From: CAZJGG01 sp964545475
GTDB lineage: Bacteria > Bacillota > Clostridia > Lachnospirales > JAISER01
Direction of reading: 5' to 3'
DNA length: 64,000 bases
Assembly: GCA_964545475.1 (NCBI GenBank)
Contig: CAZJGG010000001.1
Location: 28,814 to 92,813 of the forward strand
Shown here: piece by piece, positions 49,346-59,270 of the stretch
How the letters are laid out: every line of letters begins with the position of its first letter
Position numbering within the stretch: position 1 is the first letter of the stretch
Made by a program: the position numbers and the translations under genes
The notes under the pieces: generated by a model
What the model was told of the DNA's origin: nothing
Database searches by the model: none
What the model saw: only the letters and a program-made list of their open reading frames with translations

Positions 49346-50656
49346 TTAAATCGTCCTATCAAATTCAGATAAAAATGCAAGATATTCATCTTTTGTCATA
49401 GTAGGTTTAAAATCTTTTAAAACATTTTTTGCACCGCTTGCATCGTCAAACAAGAGGTCAATTATTGTTAATGCCATAGCTTTAGCTGGTACAATACAAG
49501 CTAGGTCTTGATCTACAACCTCAAATTCTCTTGCGTGTAAAGCGCCTTTCACGCCGCCAATCATAGGGTGCAGGGAAGGCATGATGTGTGAAATATCACC
49601 AAAGTCAAATGAACCTGTGAAATCTCCGCCATCTACTACTTTTCCTTCTAAGCCCAAAAGTTCCAGGTTTTCCTTAAATATTTGGTCTAAGTCTTTATAC
49701 CGTAAAATAGGCAAATATCCCGGGATTTCAGTGATGAAAACTTCTGCACCTACTGCATCTCCGCCGGCTTTTAAAGCTCTGTTCACCTTAGTGTTTGCAT
49801 CTATCATACCAGCTATTGTTCTAGCCCGCACATAAGACTCCATATGCACATCGGCAGGAACAACATTAACAATGTCGCCACCTTTTGTAATAATGGGATG
49901 AAACCTTACTCTTTCGCTTTCTTTAAATGTTTCTCTCAGAGCATTAACATTATTAATTGCAAGCATAGCGGCATTAAGAGCATTAATTCCGTCATAAGGA
50001 GCAGAACCTGCATGAGCCTCTCTACCTTTGAAATGCACTTTTTTGCCAACAAAACCATTGCTTTCAGGGCCTACCAACGCCTTGTTTTCGCCAAGGTCAA
50101 GAGAATGGAACATCATAGAAATATCAACATCATCAAAATAACCTTTTTTGATTAATTCCTGTTTTCCCCCGAAATATGTGATTTTGCCATCTTTTCTAAG
50201 CTTTTCTCTGTATTCAAGCTCGACGAATTCTTCTGCCGGCGTGGCAATGAAAGAAATTTTGCCATCGAGGGAATTGAGTACACCACTTTTTATCAGTCCC
50301 ACTGCTGCACCTAACATTCCGGCTACTTGTAAATTATGTCCGCATGAATGTGAAGCACCGATTTCATTTGCGTCTTTATGTTCTTTGCAGGAGATGCCAT
50401 CAAGCTCACCGAGAATGGCTATGGTTGGTCCTTTTTTGTCAGTGTTTAAATCCACTTTGCAACCAGTTACGGCAATGCCCTCCTCGGCGTCTAAACCAAG
50501 CTCTTCTTTAAAAAATTTAACAACAGTTTCTGTTGTATGAAATTCTTTATAACCAAACTCAGGATTGTTATAAATTTCTTGGGAAGCCTTAAAAATGACA
50601 TCTGTATTTTCGTCTATAGCTTTTATAACAGCTTCTTTTAATTCCGCTTTTGTCAT
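49346..50656 (-). CDS. M20-family amidohydrolase (AbgB-like)
   Basis: 436 residues. Metal-binding signatures GELDGISC, SHSCGHNLQVAGMLGAAVGL and SFIATPAEE (catalytic Glu) define the M20 fold; a dimerisation domain lies at ~195-320 (GREAHAGSAPYDGINALNAA), and MIGGVKGALHARE ends the catalytic half. These enzymes cleave N-acyl or aminobenzoyl-glutamate-like amides. AAGGAG precedes the ATG. It is the last gene of an operon with two membrane proteins, which may import its substrate. Confidence 0.85.
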   Translation of the reverse strand: MTKAELKEAVIKAIDENTDVIFKASQEIYNNPEFGYKEFHTTETVVKFFKEELGLDAEEGIAVTGCKVDLNTDKKGPTIAILGELDGISCKEHKDANEIGASHSCGHNLQVAGMLGAAVGLIKSGVLNSLDGKISFIATPAEEFVELEYREKLRKDGKITYFGGKQELIKKGYFDDVDISMMFHSLDLGENKALVGPESNGFVGKKVHFKGREAHAGSAPYDGINALNAAMLAINNVNALRETFKESERVRFHPIITKGGDIVNVVPADVHMESYVRARTIAGMIDANTKVNRALKAGGDAVGAEVFITEIPGYLPILRYKDLDQIFKENLELLGLEGKVVDGGDFTGSFDFGDISHIMPSLHPMIGGVKGALHAREFEVVDQDLACIVPAKAMALTIIDLLFDDASGAKNVLKDFKPTMTKDEYLAFLSEFDRTI

Positions 50657-50687
50657 TGGAAAACTCCTTTCATATAAGGGGATAAAT

Positions 50688-51164
50688 CTATATTACACCT
50701 TGGATTGATAAAACAATATGTGCAATGCTTGCACAAGCAAAGAATATGGTTGTAAATACTACCATGGAAATTAAAACAATTCTCCATGACATTTTTTTAA
50801 GTTCAACTATTTTGTTCCCTACAGAAATTCCTGCAAAAGCTAATATTGGCGTAGTGATTGACATAAAGCTAACATTTGTTATATGGGGATTTATGTACAC
50901 CGATATAGGATTATACGGCATTGTCAGCAAAAGACCAATAATTGTTGCAAAGCCAAATGCAGGAAATATGGATTTTGGAAATAAGTCTTTTATCAAAATT
51001 GCAACAATACCGGCAACGGACATAATGAGAAGCCCTGGAAGTGTTGTGGAAATGGATGTTCCCTTTGCTATCCATTGGCTGATTGTAATGATAAAGCTAA
51101 AACAAATCATAACAAACAATTGAAAACCAGTTTTTTTAAGATTGATGTTTCCTAGCATACACAT
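50688..51164 (-). CDS. Small membrane protein, partner of the DUF3100 protein
   Basis: 158 residues with four or five hydrophobic segments; PYNPISVYINPHITNVSFMS is a conspicuous loop. Not recognised by name. AAGGAG lies four bases before ATG 51164; a second ATG six bases on is possible. It is eight bases downstream of the DUF3100 gene and is probably the second half of a two-component membrane transporter. Confidence 0.6.
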   Translation of the reverse strand: MCMLGNINLKKTGFQLFVMICFSFIITISQWIAKGTSISTTLPGLLIMSVAGIVAILIKDLFPKSIFPAFGFATIIGLLLTMPYNPISVYINPHITNVSFMSITTPILAFAGISVGNKIVELKKMSWRIVLISMVVFTTIFFACASIAHIVLSIQGVI

Positions 51165-51172
51165 AACACTCC

Positions 51173-51994
51173 TTAGTTTTTAGATTTTTTAGAAAATTTA
51201 GGCTCAAGGGTTTTATACATCCAATTTGCAAATGGTAATGATACAAAACACAGGAATATAATGCCGGTGATACTGGACATCATATTGCTTGTTGCTGCAT
51301 AGGCAATTACAGTTTCTGCCATTTCAGGGGGGACCATTGTTGAAAGTGCAGCAGCTGCTGCAGTCATCATACTGGCGCTGCCTACACCACAGGCCATACC
51401 AAGAGCGTAGGGGTGAAGGCCGCTATATATAGAAATTGAACCCAAAAAGCTGAAGTAGATAGTGCCTATAACAGTTCCTATTAAATATGTACCTAAAACG
51501 CCGCTACCTTCCGGAGAGCTAACACCATATTTTTCAGAAATAGTGCCAAGAGCCGGTTCTCTACTAATACTTGCAGTTGCGCCAACTGCTTCTCTTTTCA
51601 TTCCAAGGAAAAGTGCTAACGGCAACGCAATTAAAGGAGCAAGTATATGCCCAAATTCTTGGGACACAAAAGCAGGTCCTGCCATTAATATTTTTTCAAG
51701 GTTAGGTCCTACTGTTGAACCGTATTTAATACCAAGAACAATAAGTGTGATGCCAACCAATTCACCAGCTAAATTAATTTCCTTTTCTCCAATCACTTTT
51801 TTTAATGCAGTAATTTTGCTTCCCAATAAATCGGGTGTGATAAATAAACCGATTAAAACAGCATAAAGCATAGGAAACAAAACAATAGATACTCCGCCAA
51901 GTTTCAATGTGTGTTGACCGATGAGTTCACAAACAACAACGATAACCAAACCAGTTGTCGCTGTTAGCCAAAAGTTTTTGCTATTTTCTCCCAT
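51173..51994 (-). CDS. DUF3100 membrane protein, putative transporter
   Basis: 273 residues, about eight hydrophobic segments. YAVLIGLFITPDLLG, SISREPALGTISEKYGV and YALGMACGVGSASMMTAAAA match DUF3100, a transport-like family. It leads the operon with the small membrane protein and the M20 enzyme. On the - strand TTGACA (52091-52086)-N17-TACATT is a promoter candidate. Confidence 0.7.
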   Translation of the reverse strand: MGENSKNFWLTATTGLVIVVVCELIGQHTLKLGGVSIVLFPMLYAVLIGLFITPDLLGSKITALKKVIGEKEINLAGELVGITLIVLGIKYGSTVGPNLEKILMAGPAFVSQEFGHILAPLIALPLALFLGMKREAVGATASISREPALGTISEKYGVSSPEGSGVLGTYLIGTVIGTIYFSFLGSISIYSGLHPYALGMACGVGSASMMTAAAAALSTMVPPEMAETVIAYAATSNMMSSITGIIFLCFVSLPFANWMYKTLEPKFSKKSKN

Positions 51995-52127
51995 GTATGT
52001 ACCTCCATATTTTTTTGATTGGTTTTTTAGTTATTGCCTAGGCTGAAACATGTCCGTAATAAAATGTACAATACATTTACACATTTGTCAATATAAAATG
52101 TTATTTTTTTAAATATAATTTGGATAT

Positions 52128-52157
52128 TTGACTTTTTAGCACTTATAGTGTTAAAAT
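52128..52157 (+). promoter_or_regulatory. Promoter with internal dyad of the unknown regulator
   Basis: TTGACT (52128-52133), 18 bases, TAAAAT (52152-52157). The spacer contains the dyad CACTTATAGTG, a possible operator. Confidence 0.4.
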
Positions 52158-52223
52158 ATTGGTGATATTTGATTAAAATTGTAGCCAAAGCTACCATGAA
52201 GCACAAAATTGGAGTTGACAATC

Positions 52224-53504
52224 ATGGTGATCGGAATAGTAGGTCCGAAAGTATCCTGCAAAAAAATTCGAGATGACTTAATTTATATAAACCCTAGCTT
52301 AAGTATACGTACTTATGTAAGAGAGAAGCCGACTGATGCTATTGAAGTGGTTGAACAGAGTGAAAGAGAATGTGATGCAACTATTTTTACCGGTGAGGGT
52401 GTGTATAATGCTGTTAAAATGCAGTATGAATGCAAAAAAACCTTTGGCGTAATAACAAAAAGTGACACCAGCATTTCTAGTGTCTTTTACGAAATGCAAA
52501 AACAAGGTTATGAAATTGAAAATTTTAGTTTAGACGGTACTGACACTAAAATTATAAAAGACATTTTAAGTGAATTAAATATAAATCCAAAAAACATTTA
52601 TTTGTATCAATACGAAAATTATGACGAGCAAAAATGTGTAGATTGGCATATTAATTTGTTTAATGCAAAAAAAATAAATGTTGCCTTAACTGGTCTTGTG
52701 CATATTTACGACTATCTCAAATCTTTAAACTATCCGGTTTTTTATTTACCTATAACACGTTCTTCTGTAAGGGTTTGTTATGAAAATTTGATAAATAAAT
52801 ATGCACTAAATGAAGCCCAATATTCACAAATCGCAGTAGAAATACTGAAGATAACTAATTTTAGTGAAAATGCAGAAAACTACTACTCTAAAATGCTTAA
52901 AAAAAATGATGCAGAAAGATTAATTATAGAATATGTTCAAAAAATACAGGGATCTATTAACCACGCCAGAAATGAATACATTATTTTTACCAGTAAGGGA
53001 TGTGTACAAACGAATAATAATTATTCTCTATTACACGAACTTCAAAAGAAAATAGATTCTATAGGATTAACTTTAAATATTGGTATTGGATGTGGTGCGA
53101 CTGCTTATGCCTCTGAATCAAATGCACAAAAAGCCCTTGCACGCTCGGTAAAATCAAAAGGCGGCGAAGCATTTTTAATAGATGAGTCCGACACACTCAT
53201 TGGTCCTTTATATGGGGATAAACAGATGCAATACAGCCTTATTTCTCCTGATGAAAATATTATTGGGATATCAAAAAAATTAGATTTGAGCTGCGAATCG
53301 GTTTTAAAAATTCTTTCTATTATTGATGTGAGGAAAAGTAATGTTTTTGATGCAATAGAACTTGCAGATTGTCTTAATATAAGTATAAGAAGTGCAAGAC
53401 GTATACTGAGTAAAATATTGTTCAGTGGGCTTGGGAAAATATATGCTAAGGAGAGTAGTTCAAAAGGAGGAAGACCCAAAAATTTAATTGAAATTAATTT
53501 TTAG
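52224..53504 (+). CDS. Unrecognised regulator with N-terminal sensory, degenerate cyclase-like and C-terminal HTH parts
   Basis: 426 residues. Residues 1-110 (MVIGIVGPKVSCKKIRDDL) resemble a PrpR-N-like receptor lobe. Residues ~265-330 contain NIGIGCGATAYASESNAQKA and ALARSVKSKGGEAFLID, which have the strand-helix pattern of degenerate GGDEF-like or CdaR-type domains. The C-terminal ~60 residues form a winged helix (DAIELADCLNISIRSARRIL) ending GGRPKNLIEINF. ATG 52224 with GGAG upstream. Divergent from the DUF3100-M20 operon and probably its regulator. I do not recognise the full architecture. Confidence 0.6.
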   Translation: MVIGIVGPKVSCKKIRDDLIYINPSLSIRTYVREKPTDAIEVVEQSERECDATIFTGEGVYNAVKMQYECKKTFGVITKSDTSISSVFYEMQKQGYEIENFSLDGTDTKIIKDILSELNINPKNIYLYQYENYDEQKCVDWHINLFNAKKINVALTGLVHIYDYLKSLNYPVFYLPITRSSVRVCYENLINKYALNEAQYSQIAVEILKITNFSENAENYYSKMLKKNDAERLIIEYVQKIQGSINHARNEYIIFTSKGCVQTNNNYSLLHELQKKIDSIGLTLNIGIGCGATAYASESNAQKALARSVKSKGGEAFLIDESDTLIGPLYGDKQMQYSLISPDENIIGISKKLDLSCESVLKILSIIDVRKSNVFDAIELADCLNISIRSARRILSKILFSGLGKIYAKESSSKGGRPKNLIEINF

Positions 53505-53590
53505 GTCTTCCTGATAATTAAGATCACCTCTAAAAACCCAATGCCGTCGTCTTTGCGGCAAATACGATGACAGTGAGTTTCGGAAGAGCT

Positions 53591-54268
53591 CTATTTAATA
53601 AAGGTATTTGCAAGATCCATTGGTTTCATTATTTCAGTTCCTTTGTAAACCCTCATGTTACCGCCGGAAATTTCGTCGATAAGTAAAACTCCGTCGGCGG
53701 ATTTGCCGAACTCAAACTTAATATCGAAAAGTTCCATTCCTTTTGCTTCCATCTCATCGTTAATGAATTTTGTTAACTTTTTAGTTTGAGCCTTAATGTC
53801 TTCATACTCAGCATCAGACATTATTCCCAAAGTAACAAGTGCATCTTTTGTTATGGGTGGATCTTCTCTGTCATCATCTTTTAATGTAATTTCAACAAAA
53901 TAGTCAAGGTCCTGTCCTTTTTCGCAGTAAGAACCGTAACGGCGTACAAAGCTGCCGTCTGCTTTTCTTCTGCAAACAACTTCAAGCCCGTTTCCATAAC
54001 GTGCGCATGGAAGAACTGTCATAGTTACGTTTTCGCCGTCGGCTTCAACGAAGTGAGTTTTAATGCCTGCGGCATTCATTTTTTCAAAGAAATATTTGCT
54101 CATTAAGAGCCCTGCTTTGCCGATTCCGGCAATTTGAAGACCAACAGTATTTGCGCCTGGGTCAAAAACTCCGTCGGTTCCTGTTACATCGTCTTTAAAT
54201 TTAAGCATGTAATTACCATTTTGAAGTTTGTAAACATCTTTTGTTTTTCCCTTGTAAACTAAGTCCAT
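53591..54268 (-). CDS. purC: SAICAR synthetase
   Basis: 225 residues. YKGKTKDVYKLQNGNYMLKF, LPCARYGNGLEVVCRRKADG and DIKFEFGKSADGVLLIDEIS are family motifs of SAICAR synthetase, step 8 in purine synthesis (CAIR + Asp + ATP). It is the last gene of the - strand purine operon, 12 bases after purL. Confidence 0.93.
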   Translation of the reverse strand: MDLVYKGKTKDVYKLQNGNYMLKFKDDVTGTDGVFDPGANTVGLQIAGIGKAGLLMSKYFFEKMNAAGIKTHFVEADGENVTMTVLPCARYGNGLEVVCRRKADGSFVRRYGSYCEKGQDLDYFVEITLKDDDREDPPITKDALVTLGIMSDAEYEDIKAQTKKLTKFINDEMEAKGMELFDIKFEFGKSADGVLLIDEISGGNMRVYKGTEIMKPMDLANTFIK

Positions 54269-54280
54269 TGTTGTTCTCCT

Positions 54281-57200
54281 TTATTTAAAATAATTTATGC
54301 CATTTTTAAAGAGTGTAGTTTGATAGTTTGCTGGAACGTTTTTATATAAACTATCTCCACTACGCTCTGTATGACCCATTTTGCCGAAAATTCTGCCATC
54401 CGGGGAGGTAATGCCCTCTATAGCGTACATTGCGCCGTTAGGGTTAAAGTCTGCGTCCATTGTGGGTTTCCCATCCAAGTCCACATATTGGGTTGTGATT
54501 TGCCCGTTTTCTGCAAGGTTTTTTACAGTTGCTTCGCTTGCAACAAAACGGCCTTCACCGTGGGAAACAGCTACAGTAAACACGTCTCCCGGTTTTGTAT
54601 CCCAAAGCCAAGGGGATTTATTGGAACAAATTCTCGTATGCACAAGCCTTGACTGATGCCTGCCTATTTGGTTATAAGTAAGAGTTGGGCATGTTTCGTC
54701 TGTTTCTGTAATTTTACCGAAAGGAACGAGCCCAAGCTTGATTAAAGCTTGAAAACCGTTACAAATACCAATAATAAGCCCGTTACGTTTTTCCAGAAGC
54801 TCTGTAACGGCTTCGCTTACTGCAGGGTTTCTGAAAAACGCCGTTATAAATTTGCCTGAACCGTCTGGTTCGTCTCCGCCGGAAAAACCTCCGGGCAAAG
54901 CAATAATTTGGCTGCTGTTAATAAGCTGAGTCAGCTTTTTAACAGAGTATTCAACGTCATCAGCAGTTAAATTCCTTAAAACAAGAATTTCGGCTTTACC
55001 TCCAACCGTTTCAAACGCTTTTTTTGTATCATATTCGCAGTTTGTTCCGGGGAAAACAGGTATAAGTACTTTAGGTTGTGCAATTCCGGCTTTTGGCGGT
55101 TTAATGAATGCGCTTGAATCTAGTGCAAATTCAAAAGCGTCCACTTTACCTTCACTTTTGGTCTTACATGGAAATACAGACTCCAGCTTTCCGTTATAAG
55201 CCTCTTTAAGCTGATTTACGCTTATTTTCTCATCTGTATGAACAATTATACAGTCGTTTAAAGTTTTACCCATTAACTCACCGTCAATTGTATCCTCGGT
55301 AAGTTCAAGCAAAATTCCGCCGTAATTATAGTCATACATAGAGGCTTTATCAACTATTTTGCTAAATTCAAAGCCTATATCATTACCTAAGGACATTTTA
55401 AATATGCCCTCGGCAATGCCTCCAATGCCAACAGCCCAAGAAGAAACGGCTATTTTTTTCTTTATAAGCTCCTCAACTCTTTCATAACACTTTAGAGCAG
55501 AGTTTCTGTCAATAAGCCCGTAGCTTGTTTTTTTCGGGGCGAAAAGTTTAACAACGTTACCGGCTTTTTTAAATTCCGGTGAAATTATGTTATCAACATT
55601 ACCAGGAGCTACGGCAAAGGAAATTAAAGTGGGTGGAACATCTATTTGTTCAAAGCTTCCGCTCATAGAGTCTTTTCCGCCGATTGCGGCGGTTTCAAGC
55701 TCTATTTGTGCTTTAAGCGCACCTAAAAGAGCGGAAAACGGTTTACCCCACCGCTTTGCCTCGTTTCTAAGCCTTTCAAAATATTCCTGAAATGACAGAT
55801 AAATATCTTTTCTGCTTGCTCCTGCCGCAATAATTTTCGCAACGGATTCGTAAACGGCGTAATACGCCCCATAAAATGGGTCTTCAGATAAATAAGGGTC
55901 AAACCCAACGCTCATAACAGAGCAAGTTTTTGTTTCCCCGTCTAAAACAGGTATTTTTGCGCACATAGATTGAGTAGGGGTAGATTGGTTTTTGCCGCCA
56001 TAGGGCATAACAACTGTTGCCGACCCAATTGTAGAGTCGAACCTCTCCACAAGCCCTCTTTGAGAGCAAATGTTTAAGTCTTCTACAAGTTTTTCCATGT
56101 CTTTCAAACAGTTTCCCTTAAAATATTTCTTTTTAAGGGTTTGCCTGCCGATTTTAACGTTTGCATATTTTTGCGCACCGTTGGAATTAAGGAAGTCTCT
56201 GCTTATGTCAACAAGAAGCTTGTCTCTCCAAAGCATTTGCAGCCTTTTTTTATCGGTAACCTCTGCAACAATGATTGCCTCAAGGTTTTCTTCCGAAGCA
56301 TATTCAATGAACTTTTCTGCGTCCGACTTATTTACAACAACAGCCATTCTTTCCTGTGATTCTGAAATAGCAAGCTCTGTTCCGTTAAGCCCGTCATATT
56401 TCTTTAAAACTTTATCAAGGTTAATGATTAAGCCATCCGCAAGCTCGCCTATAGCAACGGAAACCCCTCCTGCGCCAAAGTCGTTGCACCTCTTTATCAT
56501 TGTGCTAACTTTTTTGTTTCTGAAAAGCCTTTGAATCTTTCTTTCTTCCGGCGCATTTCCTTTTTGAACTTCTGCGCCGCAAGATTCAAGAGACGAAACG
56601 CTGTGGGACTTGGACGAACCAGTAGCCCCACCGCAGCCGTCCCTCCCTGTTCTGCCGCCTAAAAGAATAACGGCATCTCCGGGCTGAGGTCTTTCTCTTA
56701 TTATATTTTCAGCCGGAGCTGCCCCTAAAACAGCTCCAACCTCCATGCGTTTCGCACGGTATCCCTCGTGATATATCTCTTTAACATGACCTGTGGAAAG
56801 ACCGATTTGATTACCGTATGAAGAATAACCTGCCGCCGCAGTTGTAACAATTTTATGCTGGGGAAGCTTACCCTTTAATGTTTTTTCAGCGCTTTCCAAC
56901 GGGTTAGCAGCACCTGTTACTCGCATAGCTTGATAAACATAACTTCTACCAGAGAGAGGGTCTCTAATAGCTCCGCCAATACACGTCGCCGCACCGCCAA
57001 AGGGCTCAATCTCCGTAGGATGATTATGTGTTTCATTTTTGAACATTAAAAGCCAAGGCTCAATTTTTCCGTTAACATCGGCTTCAATTTTTATAGAGCA
57101 AGCGTTAATTTCCTCGGATTCATCCAAGTTTTTTAATAACCCACGCTTTTTCAAATATTTTGCGCCAATAGTTGCTACATCCATAAGTGTTGTAAATCTT

Positions 57201-57982
57201 TTATTATCCGGATAAAGCTCTTTTTTATGTTCAAGGTACTCTTTGTATGCAATATCAATTACAGGCTCTTCTATGGAAACATTTTCAATAACAGTTAAAA
57301 ACGTTGTATGTCGGCAATGATCCGACCAATATGTATCAAGCACTTTTATTTCTGTCATTGTTGGGTTTCTGTTTTCCGAACGGAAATAGTTTTGCAGGCA
57401 CAAAAGGTCCGCAAGGTCCATTGCCAAGGAGTTTTCTGCCGCAAACGCCGCAAGACCGGTGCTTTCAAGAGAAAGCCAGCCGGAAATTGGTAAAATATCT
57501 TCAGGAACGTTCATATCCATTTCAAGAGTTGTTTTTTGTTCAAGGGAAGCTTCTCTTGATTCTACCGGGTTAATTAAATGTTTTTTAATAACGGATAATT
57601 CTGCATTAGATAAATTACCATAAAGCATATAAACTTTAGCAGACATAACTTTAGGGCGATCAATTTTTGCTACAATTTGAATACATTGAGCCGCAGAGTC
57701 CGCTCGTTGGTCATATTGCCCTGGTAGAAGTTCTACAGCAAAGATATTGCCCCCACCGTTTTCTAAATCAAAATAGCAATTGTCAACTTGTGGTTCTGAA
57801 AACACTGTTTTTATAGCATCTTTAAATACGTTTTCAGAAATTCCCTCAACGTCATATCTATTTATTATCCTTAAATCTTCTAAACTAGATATTTTAAGGA
57901 AATCTTTAATTTCATGTTTTTTTTCATTAGCTTCAATCGCAAATTCAGTCTTTTTTTCAACATAAACTCTATAGACTGCCAT
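54281..57982 (-). CDS. purL: Phosphoribosylformylglycinamidine synthase, single-chain
   Basis: 1233 residues, clostridial one-chain type: N-terminal domain, two AIRS-like halves (FKNETHNHPTEIEPFGGAAT; DAVILLGGRTGRDGCGGATG; AAIGGKDSMSGSF) and a C-terminal glutaminase (PGTNCEYDTKKAF; GICNGFQALIKLG with catalytic Cys; VSHGEGRF with His-Glu). ATG 57982 (MAVYRVYV) overlaps the purD stop by 14 bases; the longer frame to 58054 lies within purD. It catalyses step 4. Confidence 0.95.
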   Translation of the reverse strand: MAVYRVYVEKKTEFAIEANEKKHEIKDFLKISSLEDLRIINRYDVEGISENVFKDAIKTVFSEPQVDNCYFDLENGGGNIFAVELLPGQYDQRADSAAQCIQIVAKIDRPKVMSAKVYMLYGNLSNAELSVIKKHLINPVESREASLEQKTTLEMDMNVPEDILPISGWLSLESTGLAAFAAENSLAMDLADLLCLQNYFRSENRNPTMTEIKVLDTYWSDHCRHTTFLTVIENVSIEEPVIDIAYKEYLEHKKELYPDNKRFTTLMDVATIGAKYLKKRGLLKNLDESEEINACSIKIEADVNGKIEPWLLMFKNETHNHPTEIEPFGGAATCIGGAIRDPLSGRSYVYQAMRVTGAANPLESAEKTLKGKLPQHKIVTTAAAGYSSYGNQIGLSTGHVKEIYHEGYRAKRMEVGAVLGAAPAENIIRERPQPGDAVILLGGRTGRDGCGGATGSSKSHSVSSLESCGAEVQKGNAPEERKIQRLFRNKKVSTMIKRCNDFGAGGVSVAIGELADGLIINLDKVLKKYDGLNGTELAISESQERMAVVVNKSDAEKFIEYASEENLEAIIVAEVTDKKRLQMLWRDKLLVDISRDFLNSNGAQKYANVKIGRQTLKKKYFKGNCLKDMEKLVEDLNICSQRGLVERFDSTIGSATVVMPYGGKNQSTPTQSMCAKIPVLDGETKTCSVMSVGFDPYLSEDPFYGAYYAVYESVAKIIAAGASRKDIYLSFQEYFERLRNEAKRWGKPFSALLGALKAQIELETAAIGGKDSMSGSFEQIDVPPTLISFAVAPGNVDNIISPEFKKAGNVVKLFAPKKTSYGLIDRNSALKCYERVEELIKKKIAVSSWAVGIGGIAEGIFKMSLGNDIGFEFSKIVDKASMYDYNYGGILLELTEDTIDGELMGKTLNDCIIVHTDEKISVNQLKEAYNGKLESVFPCKTKSEGKVDAFEFALDSSAFIKPPKAGIAQPKVLIPVFPGTNCEYDTKKAFETVGGKAEILVLRNLTADDVEYSVKKLTQLINSSQIIALPGGFSGGDEPDGSGKFITAFFRNPAVSEAVTELLEKRNGLIIGICNGFQALIKLGLVPFGKITETDETCPTLTYNQIGRHQSRLVHTRICSNKSPWLWDTKPGDVFTVAVSHGEGRFVASEATVKNLAENGQITTQYVDLDGKPTMDADFNPNGAMYAIEGITSPDGRIFGKMGHTERSGDSLYKNVPANYQTTLFKNGINYFK

Positions 57983-59243
57983 CACCCGCCGCCCTTTCTC
58001 CAATATCCTTACGGTAAAACCCATTTTTAAAGCTGATTTTAGAAGCACCTTCATATGCCAAAGTTCTAGCCTCTGATAGGCTATCCCCTTTAGCGGTAAT
58101 ACCTAAAACACGTCCCCCAGAATTAATTAGAACTTCATCTTTTAATACTGTTCCGCTGTGATAAATAAAAAGATTTTGTTCATCAGGGAAAATACCATTG
58201 ATTTTATGCCCTGTATCCGGCTTTTTTGGGTAACCGCCGGAGGCCATTATAACACAGCAAGTATGCTTGTTTTCAAACTCAATGTTAATTTGGTCTAGGC
58301 TGCCTTCCGTAACTGCACGCATAATTTCAAATAAATCTGTTTTCAGAAGCGGTAAAACAACTTGAGTTTCTGGGTCTCCGAAGCGGCAGTTATATTCTAT
58401 AACGTAAGGACCATTTTCTGTTAGCATAAGACCAAAGTATAAACACCCTTTAAAAGGGCAACCCTCTTTTTTCATTGCTTTTATAGTCGGTATAAATATT
58501 TCATCCATACAAATTTTAGCTGTTTCTTCATTATAATAGGGGTTAGGAGCTATAGTCCCCATGCCGCCTGTGTTTGGTCCTGTATCTCCGTCATAAGCAC
58601 GCTTATGGTCCATTGAAGAAACCATTGGCACAATTGTTTCACCGTCTGTAAACGCAAGCACACTAACTTCCGGACCTGTAAGAAATTCTTCAACTACAAT
58701 CCTGCTTCCGCTTTCTCCGAACATGCGCTCGCACATTATATGGTAAACTGCTTCTTTGGCTTCTTCAAAGCTTTGCGCAATAAAAACCCCTTTACCAAGG
58801 GCTAAGCCGTCGGCTTTAATAACCTGTGGATACTGGCTGTTTTTTAAATATTCCAATGCTTCATCCGACTCGGTAAACTCATGAAAAGCGGCTGTTTTAA
58901 TACCATACTTTTTCATTAAGTTTTTAGCAAAGCTTTTGCTTCCCTCGATTTTTGCAGCCTCCATATCCGGGCCAAAGCAGGGTATTCCGGCTTCCAAAAG
59001 GGCATCTACCATGCCTAGCACTAAAGGGTCATCCGGGGCTACAACAACATAACCGATATCGTTTTTTGTACTAAATTCAACAACAGATACAATATCTGCA
59101 GCATTTATTCCAGTGCACTCTGCAAGCGCTGAAATACCGCCATTACCAGGACAAGCGTAAATTTTTGTTACATCTTTGCTTTCGCTTAACTTTTTTATTA
59201 TCGCATGTTCCCGTCCGCCGCCGCCAACTACTAAAACCCGCAT
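57969..59243 (-). CDS. purD: Phosphoribosylamine-glycine ligase
   Basis: 424 residues, complete. MRVLVVGGGGREHAI start, ATP-grasp loops LGKGVFIAQSFEEA and RFGDPETQVVLP, and DTGPNTGGMG, are diagnostic. Step 2 of purine synthesis. Located 27 bases after purN and overlapping purL. Confidence 0.95.
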   Translation of the reverse strand: MRVLVVGGGGREHAIIKKLSESKDVTKIYACPGNGGISALAECTGINAADIVSVVEFSTKNDIGYVVVAPDDPLVLGMVDALLEAGIPCFGPDMEAAKIEGSKSFAKNLMKKYGIKTAAFHEFTESDEALEYLKNSQYPQVIKADGLALGKGVFIAQSFEEAKEAVYHIMCERMFGESGSRIVVEEFLTGPEVSVLAFTDGETIVPMVSSMDHKRAYDGDTGPNTGGMGTIAPNPYYNEETAKICMDEIFIPTIKAMKKEGCPFKGCLYFGLMLTENGPYVIEYNCRFGDPETQVVLPLLKTDLFEIMRAVTEGSLDQINIEFENKHTCCVIMASGGYPKKPDTGHKINGIFPDEQNLFIYHSGTVLKDEVLINSGGRVLGITAKGDSLSEARTLAYEGASKISFKNGFYRKDIGERAAGDGSL

Positions 59244-59270
59244 AATAACCCTCCTATAGCAAGCATATTC

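Noticed and set aside
53505..53590. Terminator or small gene between the regulator and purC
   Set aside because: A 9-bp inverted repeat straddles the regulator's stop but lacks a U-run; no open frame with a ribosome site is present.
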